Shown here: piece by piece, positions 34,460 to 45,690 of the stretch
Layout: every line of letters begins with the position of its first letter
Position numbering within the stretch: position 1 is the first letter of the stretch
Source of the DNA: Prochilodus magdalenae
Taxonomy: Eukaryota > Chordata > Actinopteri > Characiformes > Prochilodontidae
Direction: 5' to 3'
Assembly: GCA_024036415.1 (NCBI GenBank)
Contig: JAMWET010005499.1
Location: 62,001-126,000, forward strand
Length of the DNA stretch: 64,000 nucleotides
Notes under the pieces: generated by a model
What the model was told of the DNA's origin: nothing
Database searches by the model: none
The model's input: the letters and a program-made list of their open reading frames with translations, nothing else
Made by a program: the position numbers and the translations under genes

Positions 34460-35030
34460 TGTCAGTGTAGCTCCCTGCCTAGGCCTACTAATAACAGAAA
34501 TGTGATGAAGCCTGAATGTTTAGAATTTCATTGTTTTTTGAATGTTTAGAATAAGATTAAAGTTACAGTGTAAAAAACAATAGTTAGCACATCTTAAAAT
34601 CCTAAGTTAAATAATTATGCTGACTACTTTTTTATTTGACTCAACAAAGGGACATGACTCAAACCTCTTAGTTTAGTCAAAGGTTCTACTAAGTCATGTT
34701 TTTTTAAGTTTCCCCACTAGCTGCGCCTCTTTGCATCACACATTATTTCCTCTTGGGTTTCCTATTATGGATTGCTGTGGCATCGCTGGGATTTCAACTC
34801 ATAATCTCCTGTTGGGATTACTGCATAGTCAGTTTATCAGTGGCCATAACTATGACTTTAAAGATGTAAATGTATTTTTTCTTCCATTTCCTTACTGCTT
34901 AATTTGTTCTCTCCAAATATTTAATAATGCCACCATATTTTAAGAACAAAGTTTAAAATACTACATTAGTAGGTCATTACATCATATACAGTATAATGTT
35001 TCATACTCTCAGTATAACTGAAACCAATAC
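34460..35030. repeat. Unclassified repeat family R, copy 2
   Basis: This is the uninterrupted partner of 31250-32075 and provides the empty site for the insertion there. Identity by eye is moderate, with many indels, so both copies are old. Confidence 0.7.
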
Positions 35031-36115
35031 TACACATACTAATGCAAGGCAAGGCAAACAATAGACAATGAAGGAGTAGCACTGCCATGACAACCGCATA
35101 TTTTAACCTCTTGTCAATTAAGTTAAAGGGACTTCTCCTGGTTAGATCATTTAAGAACAGATAGTCAAGGAAAGGAAGTGTAAACGTAAAGACAGCTTTT
35201 TTGGCTCTTGGTAAGCAGCAACTATTAAAATGACCCCCACCACCTGAAGCAAATTGCATTGCACATTGGCCCTCCCCTGCTGGAGGATGAAGTTTGTTGG
35301 TGAACTCGCAATGTTTCTTCTGGACTGGTACCATATGATATGATGATATGAAGAATTGACAAAGTTGATGAATGGATAAAGTTTCTGGGTGTGACTGTGG
35401 CCCCAACCAAATGCCTGAAAAGACGACTGAGATGTTTATTTTTTGTTAAACCAAAAACATCTTGTGCTGAACAACAGAGCACTGCCAAAGACTCCAAGCA
35501 AACATAGAAGGAACCTGATCTGTGCAGGTGCCTGAGGGATGCAGGAAAAATGAATGATTTAAGAGACAAATCCAGTGTGTGGGTAACAGGACGTGTGAGT
35601 GGAATCAGAATGGACAGCGCGACTGTAAGTGCACTTTTATCATTCAGAGAATAAAAGCAGGGTTTGAAATGGAGTGGAGTGAGATTCACAGGGCTGGAAA
35701 TAAACCTGGATTTGCCTTTGCACACATGTGAGGTGCAGAAGAAGCCGGAAGTGACACGCAGGAATGATGTCAGGTAAATTGATATCAGCTGGATTTAGCA
35801 CAGGGAAACAATGGCTGGTATCTCCCTGTCTTACATAAGGCTTTTAAAACCTGATTGATTTTATGCAATCAGTATTCATGAGAGGTCAGTTGGTTGCTAA
35901 GTTGATGGCTTCCTGATTCTGATGTACATCATCATGTACACACTTTGTACCTGAACTACAAAGGGAAAGACTGAAAGGAAAAGGTTTCGATTGAAGATCA
36001 GTACATACTGTACTGTCTGCTGCTGTGCAGCATAGCAGAAGCTCCATTCACAAAAACAACACACATCATGTGGGTGTACTGATTGCATGGATGCTACCAG
36101 AGACAGCTGCTAGCA
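35031..36115. other. Unique DNA containing two long minus frames
   Basis: Minus-strand frames of 146 and 166 codons (34966-35406 and 35225-35725) overlap. Neither has a domain that I recognise, and the first runs into a repeat, so I do not call a gene. Confidence 0.35.
35195..35330. repeat. Unclassified repeat family Q, piece 2
   Basis: Aligns with 44048-44200: 'gctcttggtaag', 'cacattggc', 'ggatgaagttt', 'gaactc' and 'ttctggactggt' occur in the same order. Confidence 0.5.
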
Positions 36116-36330
36116 GGGTGGAGAGAGAGAGAAAGAGAGGGAGAAGTAAGAGAGAGTAAGAGAGAACAGGAAAGAAGAAACGGTAAAACAAAGGAGAATG
36201 GATGACAGAAAGAGAGACAGGGAAAGATAGCATGTGAGGAACGATACAGATGGAGAATAGAGAAAGAGCTAGAGGAAAATAAGGAGAAAGCAAGAAAAGT
36301 GAAAGTGAGAAAAAAGGAAAAGAAAATAAG
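36116..36330 (+). repeat. Polypurine tract (GA-rich, degenerate)
   Basis: About 215 bp with almost only A and G on the plus strand. It begins as a GA microsatellite and decays to mixed GA/AAG words. Such tracts can form triplex DNA. Long open frames on the complementary strand are composition artefacts. Confidence 0.85.
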
Positions 36331-36364
36331 CATGATTGAAGGATTCCTTGCCTCATGAAATGGT

Positions 36365-36585
36365 TCTTTGGCTTGGTGGCTAAAATCCCAGTCTGCAGGA
36401 AATTCCCTTCTGAATTTTTAGATGCAGGAGCGGCTGAATACTGATGTGGCCTACATCCAGAAACCTGTCCAGTCCATGCCAAATCGAATGACAGCTGTTA
36501 TTCATGCTCATGGATGTCTACCAGTTATTAGGTATGTTTCAGCCATAGGTGACTCATTTTTTGTTCGGTGAGCTTATATTAACCT
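36365..36585 (+). mobile_element. Tc1 family G relic, 5'-truncated and internally deleted
   Basis: It begins with 'gtggctaaaatcccagtctg', the post-HTH segment also seen at 63.7 kb. It then jumps to the C-terminus (VQSMPNRMTAVIHAHG) and ends with the terminal repeat 'ggtgactcattttttgttcg' at about 36548-36585. The junction differs from the deletion in the 1.8-kb copy. Confidence 0.75.
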
Positions 36586-38317
36586 TTCTCAGGAATATCA
36601 TTTCACTCAGGGCCTGTCAAGCAGTTTCACAGTCTGGTACGGAAACTGAATCTCAGACCTGCATATTTATTGTCTGGTGTATTTAGTTTATATTCTGCAC
36701 TTGTTTCACAGCAGCATGTATCTGCACTCTGCGTATTCCTGTATAATGTGCTACTGTTGTGTGTTGCACCATGGAGCCTGAAGAACAGCACTTTTATTTT
36801 CAATGTTCACAGTTCAGTTTTGAGTTGACTTTAGGTTTGGCTAAAAGTCCCTTATCTTTAATTGACATGCATACTTGCAAATGCAAGCGGAACATAAAGG
36901 ACACATTAATTGTGGAAGTACTTGCACAGTCAATGTGACAAGCTTGACTCTGTCTTTACAAAGTGCTACGTTAAGTTGTACATTTTATTAAAGAGTCTGG
37001 TGTTACAGCATCATGCCCACCTGCAATTTCCCCAAAATGAAGGCAGCCTTCTTGCCCACACCCTTAACCTCTCAATCAATACCAGATTTATGGGCGGGGC
37101 ATAGGTTGGTCAATTGTTTACCTCATTGCACTAAACATTTTTTGGCATGTAACACTACAAACATTTCTATCCAAGCTCCACGTCTATCCAGAAACATCAA
37201 ACACAAATCTATTAACGGCATACAATTAGAACCAGAGGATATGCCATTTTGAGTTAATCCATAGGAACTCCCAGAGCGAACTCTCATCGCTGCTTAGTCA
37301 CCGGCTGTTGATTTGGACAACATTGAAGTGATTACTGTGGGGGATGAAGGTCAGGCCGGCTGGCAGAAGAACACAAGCCTTAATCAACTAAAGCCCCCCC
37401 CCAACCCATGCTCTCAAAAAGCTCCAGTTGTTCAGAGGCATCATCCTGCTTCATACACTCAAGGATGAAACCGAGCCAGGAATGGCTCCTGCTGCTTTCA
37501 CAAGTCCCCTAAGAGCTTTGGGCCTCCAATAGGACTCCCCCTTTCCCAAAGCTGCTCAGTTGCTAACCTAATAGCATCTCATCTGCACAAATGCAGAAAC
37601 AGTGTGGTAGGGTGGTAGAGTTAGAGGTGTCATAGTGTGGCTTCATAAGCTTGATGAGCATCTTTTTCCAAAATCGTAGTTAAGTTGCTATAGAAACTGC
37701 ACAAAGGCTCCATGCCCGTTTGGTCTGCTCTTTTTACACAGCAGTGGAACGCAAGCAGGAGGCTTGTGTAGAATATCAAACTTTGTGACTAAACATACTC
37801 TGCTCTGTCTTCCTTCTAAAGCTGCAGCTGTCTAAAGAGAGAGTTCTCTTCTGTAGCACTGAATATCCATTCATGACGTGAAGAAACAGAAGAACGTGGA
37901 CGCGTTCTTCTAAAGCTGCATGGCTGTTGGCTCGTACCCTACAGTTTAATTTTATTTCTTTCCTTCTTAGGTTCCCTCGTAATGTTTGTATGGGTTTATG
38001 GACTCATGTGTGGGTGTGCTCAATCCATCTTTCTTCAGCCTCAAGATACACGCACACAAGTAATTTGTGATCCTCAGACAAACACCAAACACACCAGACA
38101 CCACGTAATACGGCCAAAAATATGCAGACCGCCCTCCTAGTTATTGCATTGACATGTTTCAGCTACATCCACTCATTACAGATATATACAAACACACACA
38201 TAGCTATGACGTCTCCAAACAACAGCAGTACAATGACGAACTCAGTAACTTTAAATGTGGCACCTTTGCCACAAGTCAGTTTGTGAAATGTCCTCCCATC
38301 TAGATCTGCTTTGGTCT
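36586..38317. other. Unique DNA with a balanced block at 37260-37560
   Basis: No gene identified. 37260-37560 is of higher complexity and G+C and is a weak conserved non-coding candidate. Confidence 0.3.
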
Positions 38318-38860
38318 ACTGTTTGCACTATATTGTGAAATGGAATCATCTAGGAGCAACAACAGCTCAGCCACAAAGAGGTAGACCATGCCACACCAGA
38401 GTAGAGCCGCAGAGTACTGCAGTGCATAGAATGGAGAAATTCCCGATCCTTTATTGCATCACTCTTTTCAGAGCTCCAAAATGCCTCTGGAACCAGCAAG
38501 AACACAAACACTGTGTTAAGAGCTCCATTAAATAGCCAAGCAGTCAGACACAATCCCAAAATCAATATGCACAATGCAAAGCATCAGCTGGAATGGTGTA
38601 AAGCTCATCTTCAATACTCTGGAGTGATGAATTATGCCTCACTATCAGGCAGTCTAATGAATTAATGAGTTTGGCGGATGCCAGAAAAACCCTGCCCCTG
38701 GAATGCATAGTGCCAACAGTGGAGCATGGTCAGGCGCTTAGTTCTAGTGAATGGTAAATAGTGATGCAACTTCATTACCATGGTTTTGGAAAAGGATATC
38801 TAAAAAGCTCACTTAGGTTGGATTGTTAGATGTCCACATACTTTTGGCCATATAGTGTAT
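38318..38860 (+). mobile_element. Tc1 family A relic, internally deleted, 3' end intact
   Basis: It begins near 'attgtgaaatggaatcatct' and runs through 'caacaacagctcagccacaa', 'ctctggagtgatgaatta' (WSDE area), 'tttggcggatgccagaaaaa' (VWRMPGE) and 'gaatgcatagtgccaacagt'. It then jumps to the 3' leader and ends in the terminal repeat 'tgtccacatacttttggcca' followed by 'tatagtgta'. The second Asp and the Glu motifs were deleted. Confidence 0.85.
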
Positions 38861-41144
38861 ACACACAGTGGATTATTTCTGTTGAACTGTTTTAGACATG
38901 CATCACTTTCCTCATAATATACATATCTTCCAAATGACAACTTAAAAAGTTCAGAACCAAACAGCGAAGGTAAGTACAGTGATACCAGCTCTTGCTACTC
39001 TGAGTCATTCAATCTAAATGCATGCTGTGAGGTGGTTAACGCTTCATTTTCATAACTGTGAAGTGAATACCTGCGATAAGAACATCCTAAGCTTGGATGT
39101 TGTAATATGGCTTTATATAAGCTTTGCTAATTTAAGTCTTGAATTCACACTGCATGTCCTGTATTACCAGTTAGACAATCTCACTTCACTTTGAGCCTTT
39201 AAGGATCATTTAGAATGCTCTATGAAGTAATATGTACTGCAATACTCATTAAAAGAAATTCAATGAACAAAAATCTCATTTCACTTAAAGCCTAATACTC
39301 TGGCATAAAGCCTATGGTGCATTTATTGTCATGACCATGTATATATACATATACACACACACATGTCAGAATACAGTACTAATTATGTCCCCTAAGCCAC
39401 CCCTTTTAAATATTACAGCACCTCTGCACCCCCTGCAACATTTTCCAACATTTCTGTATACCACAGAGTTTAAGTCTTTTGAGTCTTTAGAATGATACAT
39501 GTAAATGACCTTTGATTGAGTGCCCTGAATTCTGCCTTATTCAAAAAACAGTCTGCAGTAAAACACTCCTTATGACATCAGTGTGATGCAGGGCTTAACT
39601 GCTGTAGGCTGAATTAGTGCTATAATCATCAATTTAAAAAAAAAAAGCGTGTTTTTGTAGCTTATCTTACATATAAGTAAAGTATGGATTCGGTGGTGAT
39701 TGTTACATTTTGAAAACAACCTTCACATACTTCATCCAACTCTTTCATTTGAAAAAGCCAGAAACTTTGTCTTTACACGATATGATACTTTGCAGCATTC
39801 CGCAAACAGCTAGAGCGGCTTTTGTCAGTACCTGTTCGCTTAAGGCCTTCGGGACTTTTTCTGTCAACACAAAATACTTCAACCACCTTATCAACAATAG
39901 CTACCTGTTAGAGGAAATCCCAAAGGCTCTATAAAATGCACTCCCCCACATGGACCTGTGAGAACAGGCTCATCTTGTGATCTTTTCTGCATACTGTCAA
40001 TTTAGAGTCCACTCTCTTTTTTTTTTTTTTTTGCTTAAAGCTTTATTATAGGAAAGCTTCCAAGCCTGCCCAAACAAAAACAGTCGGGAAGAAGAGTCGC
40101 CTAATCCGGTAATCCATATCTTTGTGACTCGTGCTCTGGCCATCCTTTTGCAGCTGGTGAGTAAGCTTCAAAATGATGGCAGTTCTACTGGCCTTGCAAC
40201 CTCTTAAATTAGGTCATCTTATCAGCCACCATTTATGAAGTTCTTCTCATGAAGCTGTAGGGCAGAAATTCAAGCCCAACCTACTCGGTGTTGGTCAACA
40301 TTTCAGCCCACATGTTTTTGAATTAGTGCTTCTGCACATGAAAGGAGAAGCTAAACACGAATAAATTTCACAGCCTATTTAAGGGGTGTGTTTGGCTCAA
40401 GTTTAGGCCATTCCCAGAAAGCTGGTCCAAACGGAAGACCCAAATAGGAGTTTCCAGTGCCTGAAGATTCTGAAGGGATAAGAAGGGTTTGAACATGGTC
40501 TAGCATGGAACGAAGGAATGAATAAATAAAAACCTCATGCTTCCAAAATGGCAGCAATTCATGACCTACAATAAAAACACCAGCTGCCTTCATGGGGACA
40601 CATCCAAACAACCGAACTGTTGATGTTTTATGCACCATAAGCATAGAAAAAGCACTTGGCTATGTTTTCCACTTCCACCTGCCTTTCTGTGAGGGTCAAT
40701 AAGTGTGTGCTTTAAGACAACAATATTGCACAACTCTGTTGCCATCTAGTGGAGTTCATTTGGGTCAATGTCGGTCTGCTTTTAAGAAGTCGGAGGAGAA
40801 ATGGGAGAAGAGAGCCCATCATATAAACACACTACAGTAAACAGTAGTAAACAATAGTGTGGCTCATCAGCTTGGCCTCAGCTACAGAAGAGGTCTTGTA
40901 AAACATCACCCACACTGAGGACCAAGCACTTGACAATAAACAGAAGCATGAGTGGAAAAGTACAGAACCTTCCTCCAAATAGTCATATCACGTTACAAGA
41001 CATCTACACTACAGCAAGAGGAGCCGAATGGACCCTAACCCTAACCGTAGAGTAGAGACTGTGCATCTAGTTTCATTACTGATTCTATCATGTACACTTA
41101 CATATAGGTTCATTTAAAAGCTATAGGCCTGCTCACTGAAGCCC
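38861..41144. other. Unique DNA with a poly-T run
   Basis: No gene identified. A T-homopolymer lies at about 40018-40032. Confidence 0.4.
40425..40480. repeat. Unclassified repeat family Q, piece 3
   Basis: The words 'ggaagacccaaataggag' and 'tttccagtgcctgaagattc' are shared exactly, in the same orientation, with about 44241-44281. Confidence 0.7.
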
Positions 41145-41400
41145 ATCTGTTGCTGCACAGTTTATCAGCCCCCACCTGCCAGTCCATCAGTGGCCTATAA
41201 CAGAACCACTACTCACCAGATGTTATTTGGGCGGTGGATTTACTGGCCGCTGAGTAGGATAAACCCACGTGCACTTAGGAGGAACACTTAGAGACACTGA
41301 GAGAGCTAACTATTATGCACACTTTGTCTTAGTCATTCATCAGTGGTCAGTTTGTGACCACAGGACAACTGCTGGCTGGATATTTTTGGCTGGCACCCCA
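41145..41400. mobile_element. Palindromic repeat family H, diverged
   Basis: It contains 'cccatctgttgctgcacag', 'ttatttgggcggtgga' and 'ctggctggatatttttggct', all words of family H, with large rearrangements between them. Confidence 0.5.
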
Positions 41401-41634
41401 ACAGTGATTTGGTGATTTTCAAAACCTCAGCAACACCACTGTGTGTGGTACACTCATGCTAGTCTCAGCCAGATGCTCTGCCAACATCTTGATTCAGAGT
41501 CTGACACCATTAGTGCGTTGGCTTTACTGTCAGTACTCTGCCTATTGCAATTTGATTGACTATCCACACTACCATGTATATGTGCATCCATGTATCGTTT
41601 TGCACTGGTCCAGCGTGGATTAAAACTTTGCGGT

Positions 41635-41760
41635 ACCGGCTGACGAACAGTAGTCTCGGCCACAGATCCTCCAACTATCATATACTTTGTTTCCAGAGAG
41701 ACTGTTTATGTCGTGACTCCATTTTCAAGAGTGTCTCCATCTATATGTCATGCCGGCTTG
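41635..41760 (-). repeat. Unclassified repeat family Q, piece 4 (inverted)
   Basis: Its reverse complement aligns with 44280-44395, sharing 'gagtcacgacataaacagtc', 'tctctggaaac' and 'ggaggatctgtggc'. This piece carries an extra 'gagacactcttgaa' relative to 44.3 kb. Confidence 0.7.
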
Positions 41761-41790
41761 TCGTTGGCTGCCATTAAGTGGTGAAAAGTA

Positions 41791-43540
41791 CCAGACTCTC
41801 CTCAGAGACTCTCCCTAGAGAGTCTGGCACTGCGAGAATACAATCAAACTAATGCAAAACAGATTACCTTTACACAAGGCCTGCGTATTAATGATTATGT
41901 TAATCCTACACCCTGCTAGAATTTTAGAATGCAGTAATTATATGAACTTTATAATTATAATACAGTTTAATGGTAATTCTATTATTATTATTATTGCAAT
42001 TTTATATAATATTTATTAATTTGACTATTATTAAATTTGACTATTTATTAATTTGTGGGGTATTACTACATGTATATGTTGTCCAGCTCCTTCACACACC
42101 GGACTGGTTTATGGGATGATCCCATTAATGACATTTTTAACCTTAACAGCCATTTATCCAGAAATAAAATAAATGAAGGGATGGTCTCTAACTTTTGCAG
42201 AATGCTGCACATGGTAGGTGTTTCTAGTAAAATAGCCAATGAGTGTATGAAGTAGGTATATGTTAAAAAAAAAACATTTCGTATACATTCCAAAAAACCT
42301 CCAGGATTTACACTGACAACTGACCTCACTGCTAAGTATCTGCAGCGCCTCACATTGAAACCATGAGTTTAACTGCTTTCTTCTATTAATATACTACAAA
42401 GAGCAGCATGAGTCTTATGTTACCACATCCTTCCCCAGCAGCCCTTAAGAACTCTTATGTACTCTACAGCAATGAAAGCTCCTCCATCTCCATTTAAAGG
42501 CACTCAGCTGTAAATAATGAAGCACTCTGTATAAAAGTTTCCTGTTCAAAACAGACCAGAAATGAACCTGTTTACTTTTTGTAGGCGTTAAACTTTGAAG
42601 GTTCTTTATCATCTCAATCTAAAGGCTTGTATGTTATTATGCAGGCCATCTGAGGTGGTGGGGCAATTAGACAGGAGATTGAGTTTAATGAACAGTGTAA
42701 TTAAACACGTGTAACCTTGAGCGGAGGCACAAAGAAAACTATAGCTCGCGCTCTCAACACAGTTATCCAATTAGAGTGAGTGCTGCGGCAATGTGTATCA
42801 TATGGCATTTATTAGAAGTTTATTAAAACTTGCAGAAAGCAATAAGACCAACCGCCGTTTGATTGTAAGACAGCTGGAAATGAGCAATACTTTTAAGTGC
42901 TTACAGCATTATGACCTTCAAGCACATTTAAAGCAGACCAAAGGGAAGTTTAAAAAATAGATATAACGGTCTGATCAGTTTCCTTTTGGCCACATAGCCT
43001 CTAATTTTATTGTAGCTGCTAATATGGGTATAGGCCTTTGCACGCAGTAAATCAGGGAAGCTAAAATTCTTATTTTTCTTATTCTTATGATTAATATGCA
43101 AACAGTTTTGGATAAGATAATAAAAAAAATGTCCCACATACAGAATTATTACTAATTTCTGTTAATTAAAGCATGAGACAAAGAACTGTACCCTTTAAAC
43201 TCAAAAGATCTGATCCATACACACCTCTACAAAACATACACATTATAATAAGTCCTAAGATTAATCAGAGAATAGTGTCTGGAGGTTTATGTGTTCAAGA
43301 CATTCTGCACAGTAACGTATAAGTTCTAATATGTCTATTATTTGCGCACCCTTTTGAATCAACAACCACATAACCAAAGTTCTCCCTTTCGTGAAGACCA
43401 GCATGACAGATGTTCAAAAGGAAGCAGTTTGAATGCTACATTCTGTGCTTTAAATAATTGACAACAAAATCATGTTAGACACATCTAATTTAGCCATCCG
43501 GAATATCTTAAATAAAGAGGAAACAGTCAAGTGAAAGAAG
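41791..43540. other. Unique DNA with a regulatory-looking block at 42590-42960
   Basis: The block at 42590-42960 is balanced and repeat-free. It has homeodomain cores CAATTAG (42664), TAATTA (42698) and CAATTA (42768), and a palindromic E-box CACGTG (42706-42711). Vertebrate developmental enhancers often look like this, but conservation cannot be tested here. A 10-bp hairpin lies at 41791-41827. Confidence 0.35.
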
Positions 43541-44039
43541 TGAAGGTAGGAACAGATGTAGAACTGAGAAGAACTACCACCAAATTTAGCAACTACACAC
43601 AGAGATTATGAAGAATCTGCAGGCCTTCTATTCTAGCAACTGAAAAATTATGTATGGCCTTTTAGATTTGGTTTTATTTAATAGAATCATCATACGTCTT
43701 GTATTTTAATGTACTCAGCATCTAATTATAGTTTAAAACATTCAACAGTTAACAAAATTCTCAAAAGACTATGGAGAAATAGCGGTTTTGACGGCATGGC
43801 AAAGATTTATGGACAGTCTATGTTTCAGAGTTATCTACTGCAGTCTGGTGCTCATCTTCGTGCCTCAAGAGGCGATATTGAGTCACTGTAGCATCAAGTC
43901 TGATGTCCAATAGAAGAGGATGAAGAAGTAGTACTGCTAAAATGGTGTTATCCAATGTTTGCTGAATGTTGAAGGTCCTGCTCCCAGTTAAATAATTTAT
44001 GGGCAAGTAGCAAATGAAAGTAAAGTAAACACAACAACA
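43541..44039. other. Possible decayed transposon coding region
   Basis: The plus strand near 43810-43890 reads YGQSMFQSYLLQSGAHLRAS. After many stops, a EGPAP...LNNLW-like stretch appears near 43970. The pattern faintly recalls the integrase-core proteins of some fish DNA transposons (GR..VQ.YL...G, then EGPNSLWHID). This is suggestive only. Confidence 0.2.
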
Positions 44040-44395
44040 GCTGAAGCTCTTGGTAAGTGGCCACCCATTAAAGACATTATATGAACAGAAGCAAGATAAA
44101 AGTTCACATTGGCATTGCTGTTCACCACTGAAGAGTGAAGGGATGAAGTTTGGTACTGAACTCTTCTGGACTGGTTAGCAGTGAAGAAGAAGGAGGAGGA
44201 GGGACTGTGGATTTTCTGGTTTCTTACGACAGGGGTCACAAACAGAAGACCCAAATAGGAGTTTCCAGTGCCTGAAGATTCTATATGGCATGACGTATAG
44301 ATAGAAAATGGAGTCACGACATAAACAGTCTCTCTGGAAACACAATATATGATAGGTGGAGGATCTGTGGCTGAAACTACTGTTTGCTAACCAGA
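44040..44395 (+). repeat. Unclassified repeat family Q, longest piece
   Basis: This is the only segment that links the three other pieces of family Q: its left part matches 35.2 kb, its middle 40.4 kb and its right 41.7 kb (inverted). No known superfamily signature was recognised. Confidence 0.6.
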
Positions 44396-45599
44396 ACTGC
44401 AAAACAACTTTCTGGTGATGTCCTCTATGTGGTGTGAGTATGAATTTTACAGGTACTGTTATCTTACAAGCTGCTCCTTTAAACTTTGCAGTTGTTATAG
44501 TTATATTCTCATTTCATTACACTTTGTTCAGAAGCAAAAGGGTTAAAACCCTGACACGCCCAACAGAATGTGTTGAATTACACTTTTTTCAGCTTAGTGA
44601 GATCTCCACTTGGCTAGACCTTAAGGCCGAAACTGAAGGCCAAAGGCATGGAATTGAGAACCAACACAATTAGGAAGTGATGGGGGAATGTTTTGATTCA
44701 CAATGTTTGGTAGCAATTTTGTGAGAACATCACTCTAGGTCTCCAGGACGTCCCACATACGTCATTGACAGTGAATGCGAGCCACAGTCTAGCCAGTATG
44801 TTTTTAGTAAGTGGTTGGAAATGGAAAACAGTAATAGTAGCTCAGGCCTCTTCAGTGAAAGCTGCAACACGCAAAGAGATAAAAAAATATTTATTCATGT
44901 CTGTTACAAGCTTCAAATAAACCATGTGGAATACTTGATCTGGAACAGACATAAAACATGCACCAACATTGCGTTAGCACTGAAACACCAGAAGAAATTA
45001 GCAACAATAATGTTATCATAGGAGAGTCTTTTGGTTGTGCACATTTAGAAATAATGAATCACGATGCACGATAAAAACGTATCATCAGAAAGCTCAATTA
45101 CGAGAAAAATAGAACCTTTTGCAACTCACAGCCCACACAGACAAACACAAAGCTCCTGTGGTCCCCAAGAAGAACTAATCTTATTTCCTGAGGTACGTAA
45201 TGAGGTTATGTTGTTTAGCAGATATCAAGTGCTGGATGGCAAGCTAAATAGAAGAAACGCAGCTCTGGCTTAATTTGATAGGTTTAGATTTATCTTCCCT
45301 GTGTCTCTGTGTGAAGGTGTAAATTGAGTCAAAGTTTCATACAGGACAGAGAAGTAGCTCATTTTCAGTTCTCAGACATGTAAAGCTCAGTGCTAGCTAC
45401 GTACTGCTGCATTTTCTTTGCTTCAGTGTGTCCTTGTTTTCTCGAGGTTAAAAAGTCACACATTTTACACATTGACTTGCACCGAAAATAAAAGCTTAAC
45501 TAACCATTAACAAGGTCACTATAAGCTCACAATAAACAGCTAAAAGTGATGGGGAGGAAGACTAGAAGAGTACGGTAGAAGAATCTGACTAACTACAAT
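44396..45599. other. Unique DNA
   Basis: No gene or repeat recognised. Confidence 0.4.
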
Positions 45600-45690
45600 A
45601 CAGTGGACAGTTCGACAAACAACATGATTTGTGAAACATGGTGGTGGTAGGATCACTGGTATAACAGTCTCTACAACAGGTTCACTGTTA
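45600..45690 (+). mobile_element. Small Tc1-like fragment
   Basis: 'tttgtgaaacatggtggtgg' encodes FVKHGGG, the start of the KHGGGSxMxWGC motif of Tc1 transposases. The similarity ends within 40 bp, so this is a minimal remnant. Confidence 0.35.

Noticed and set aside
35225..35725. 166-codon minus-strand open frame, among the longest in the window
   Set aside because: No recognisable domain, overlaps another minus frame and runs into a dispersed repeat (family Q). A frame of this length is expected by chance in 64 kb of six-frame sequence.
36066..36482. 138-codon minus-strand frame rich in Ser, Leu and Phe
   Set aside because: Arises from the complement of the polypurine tract and ends in a Tc1 relic.
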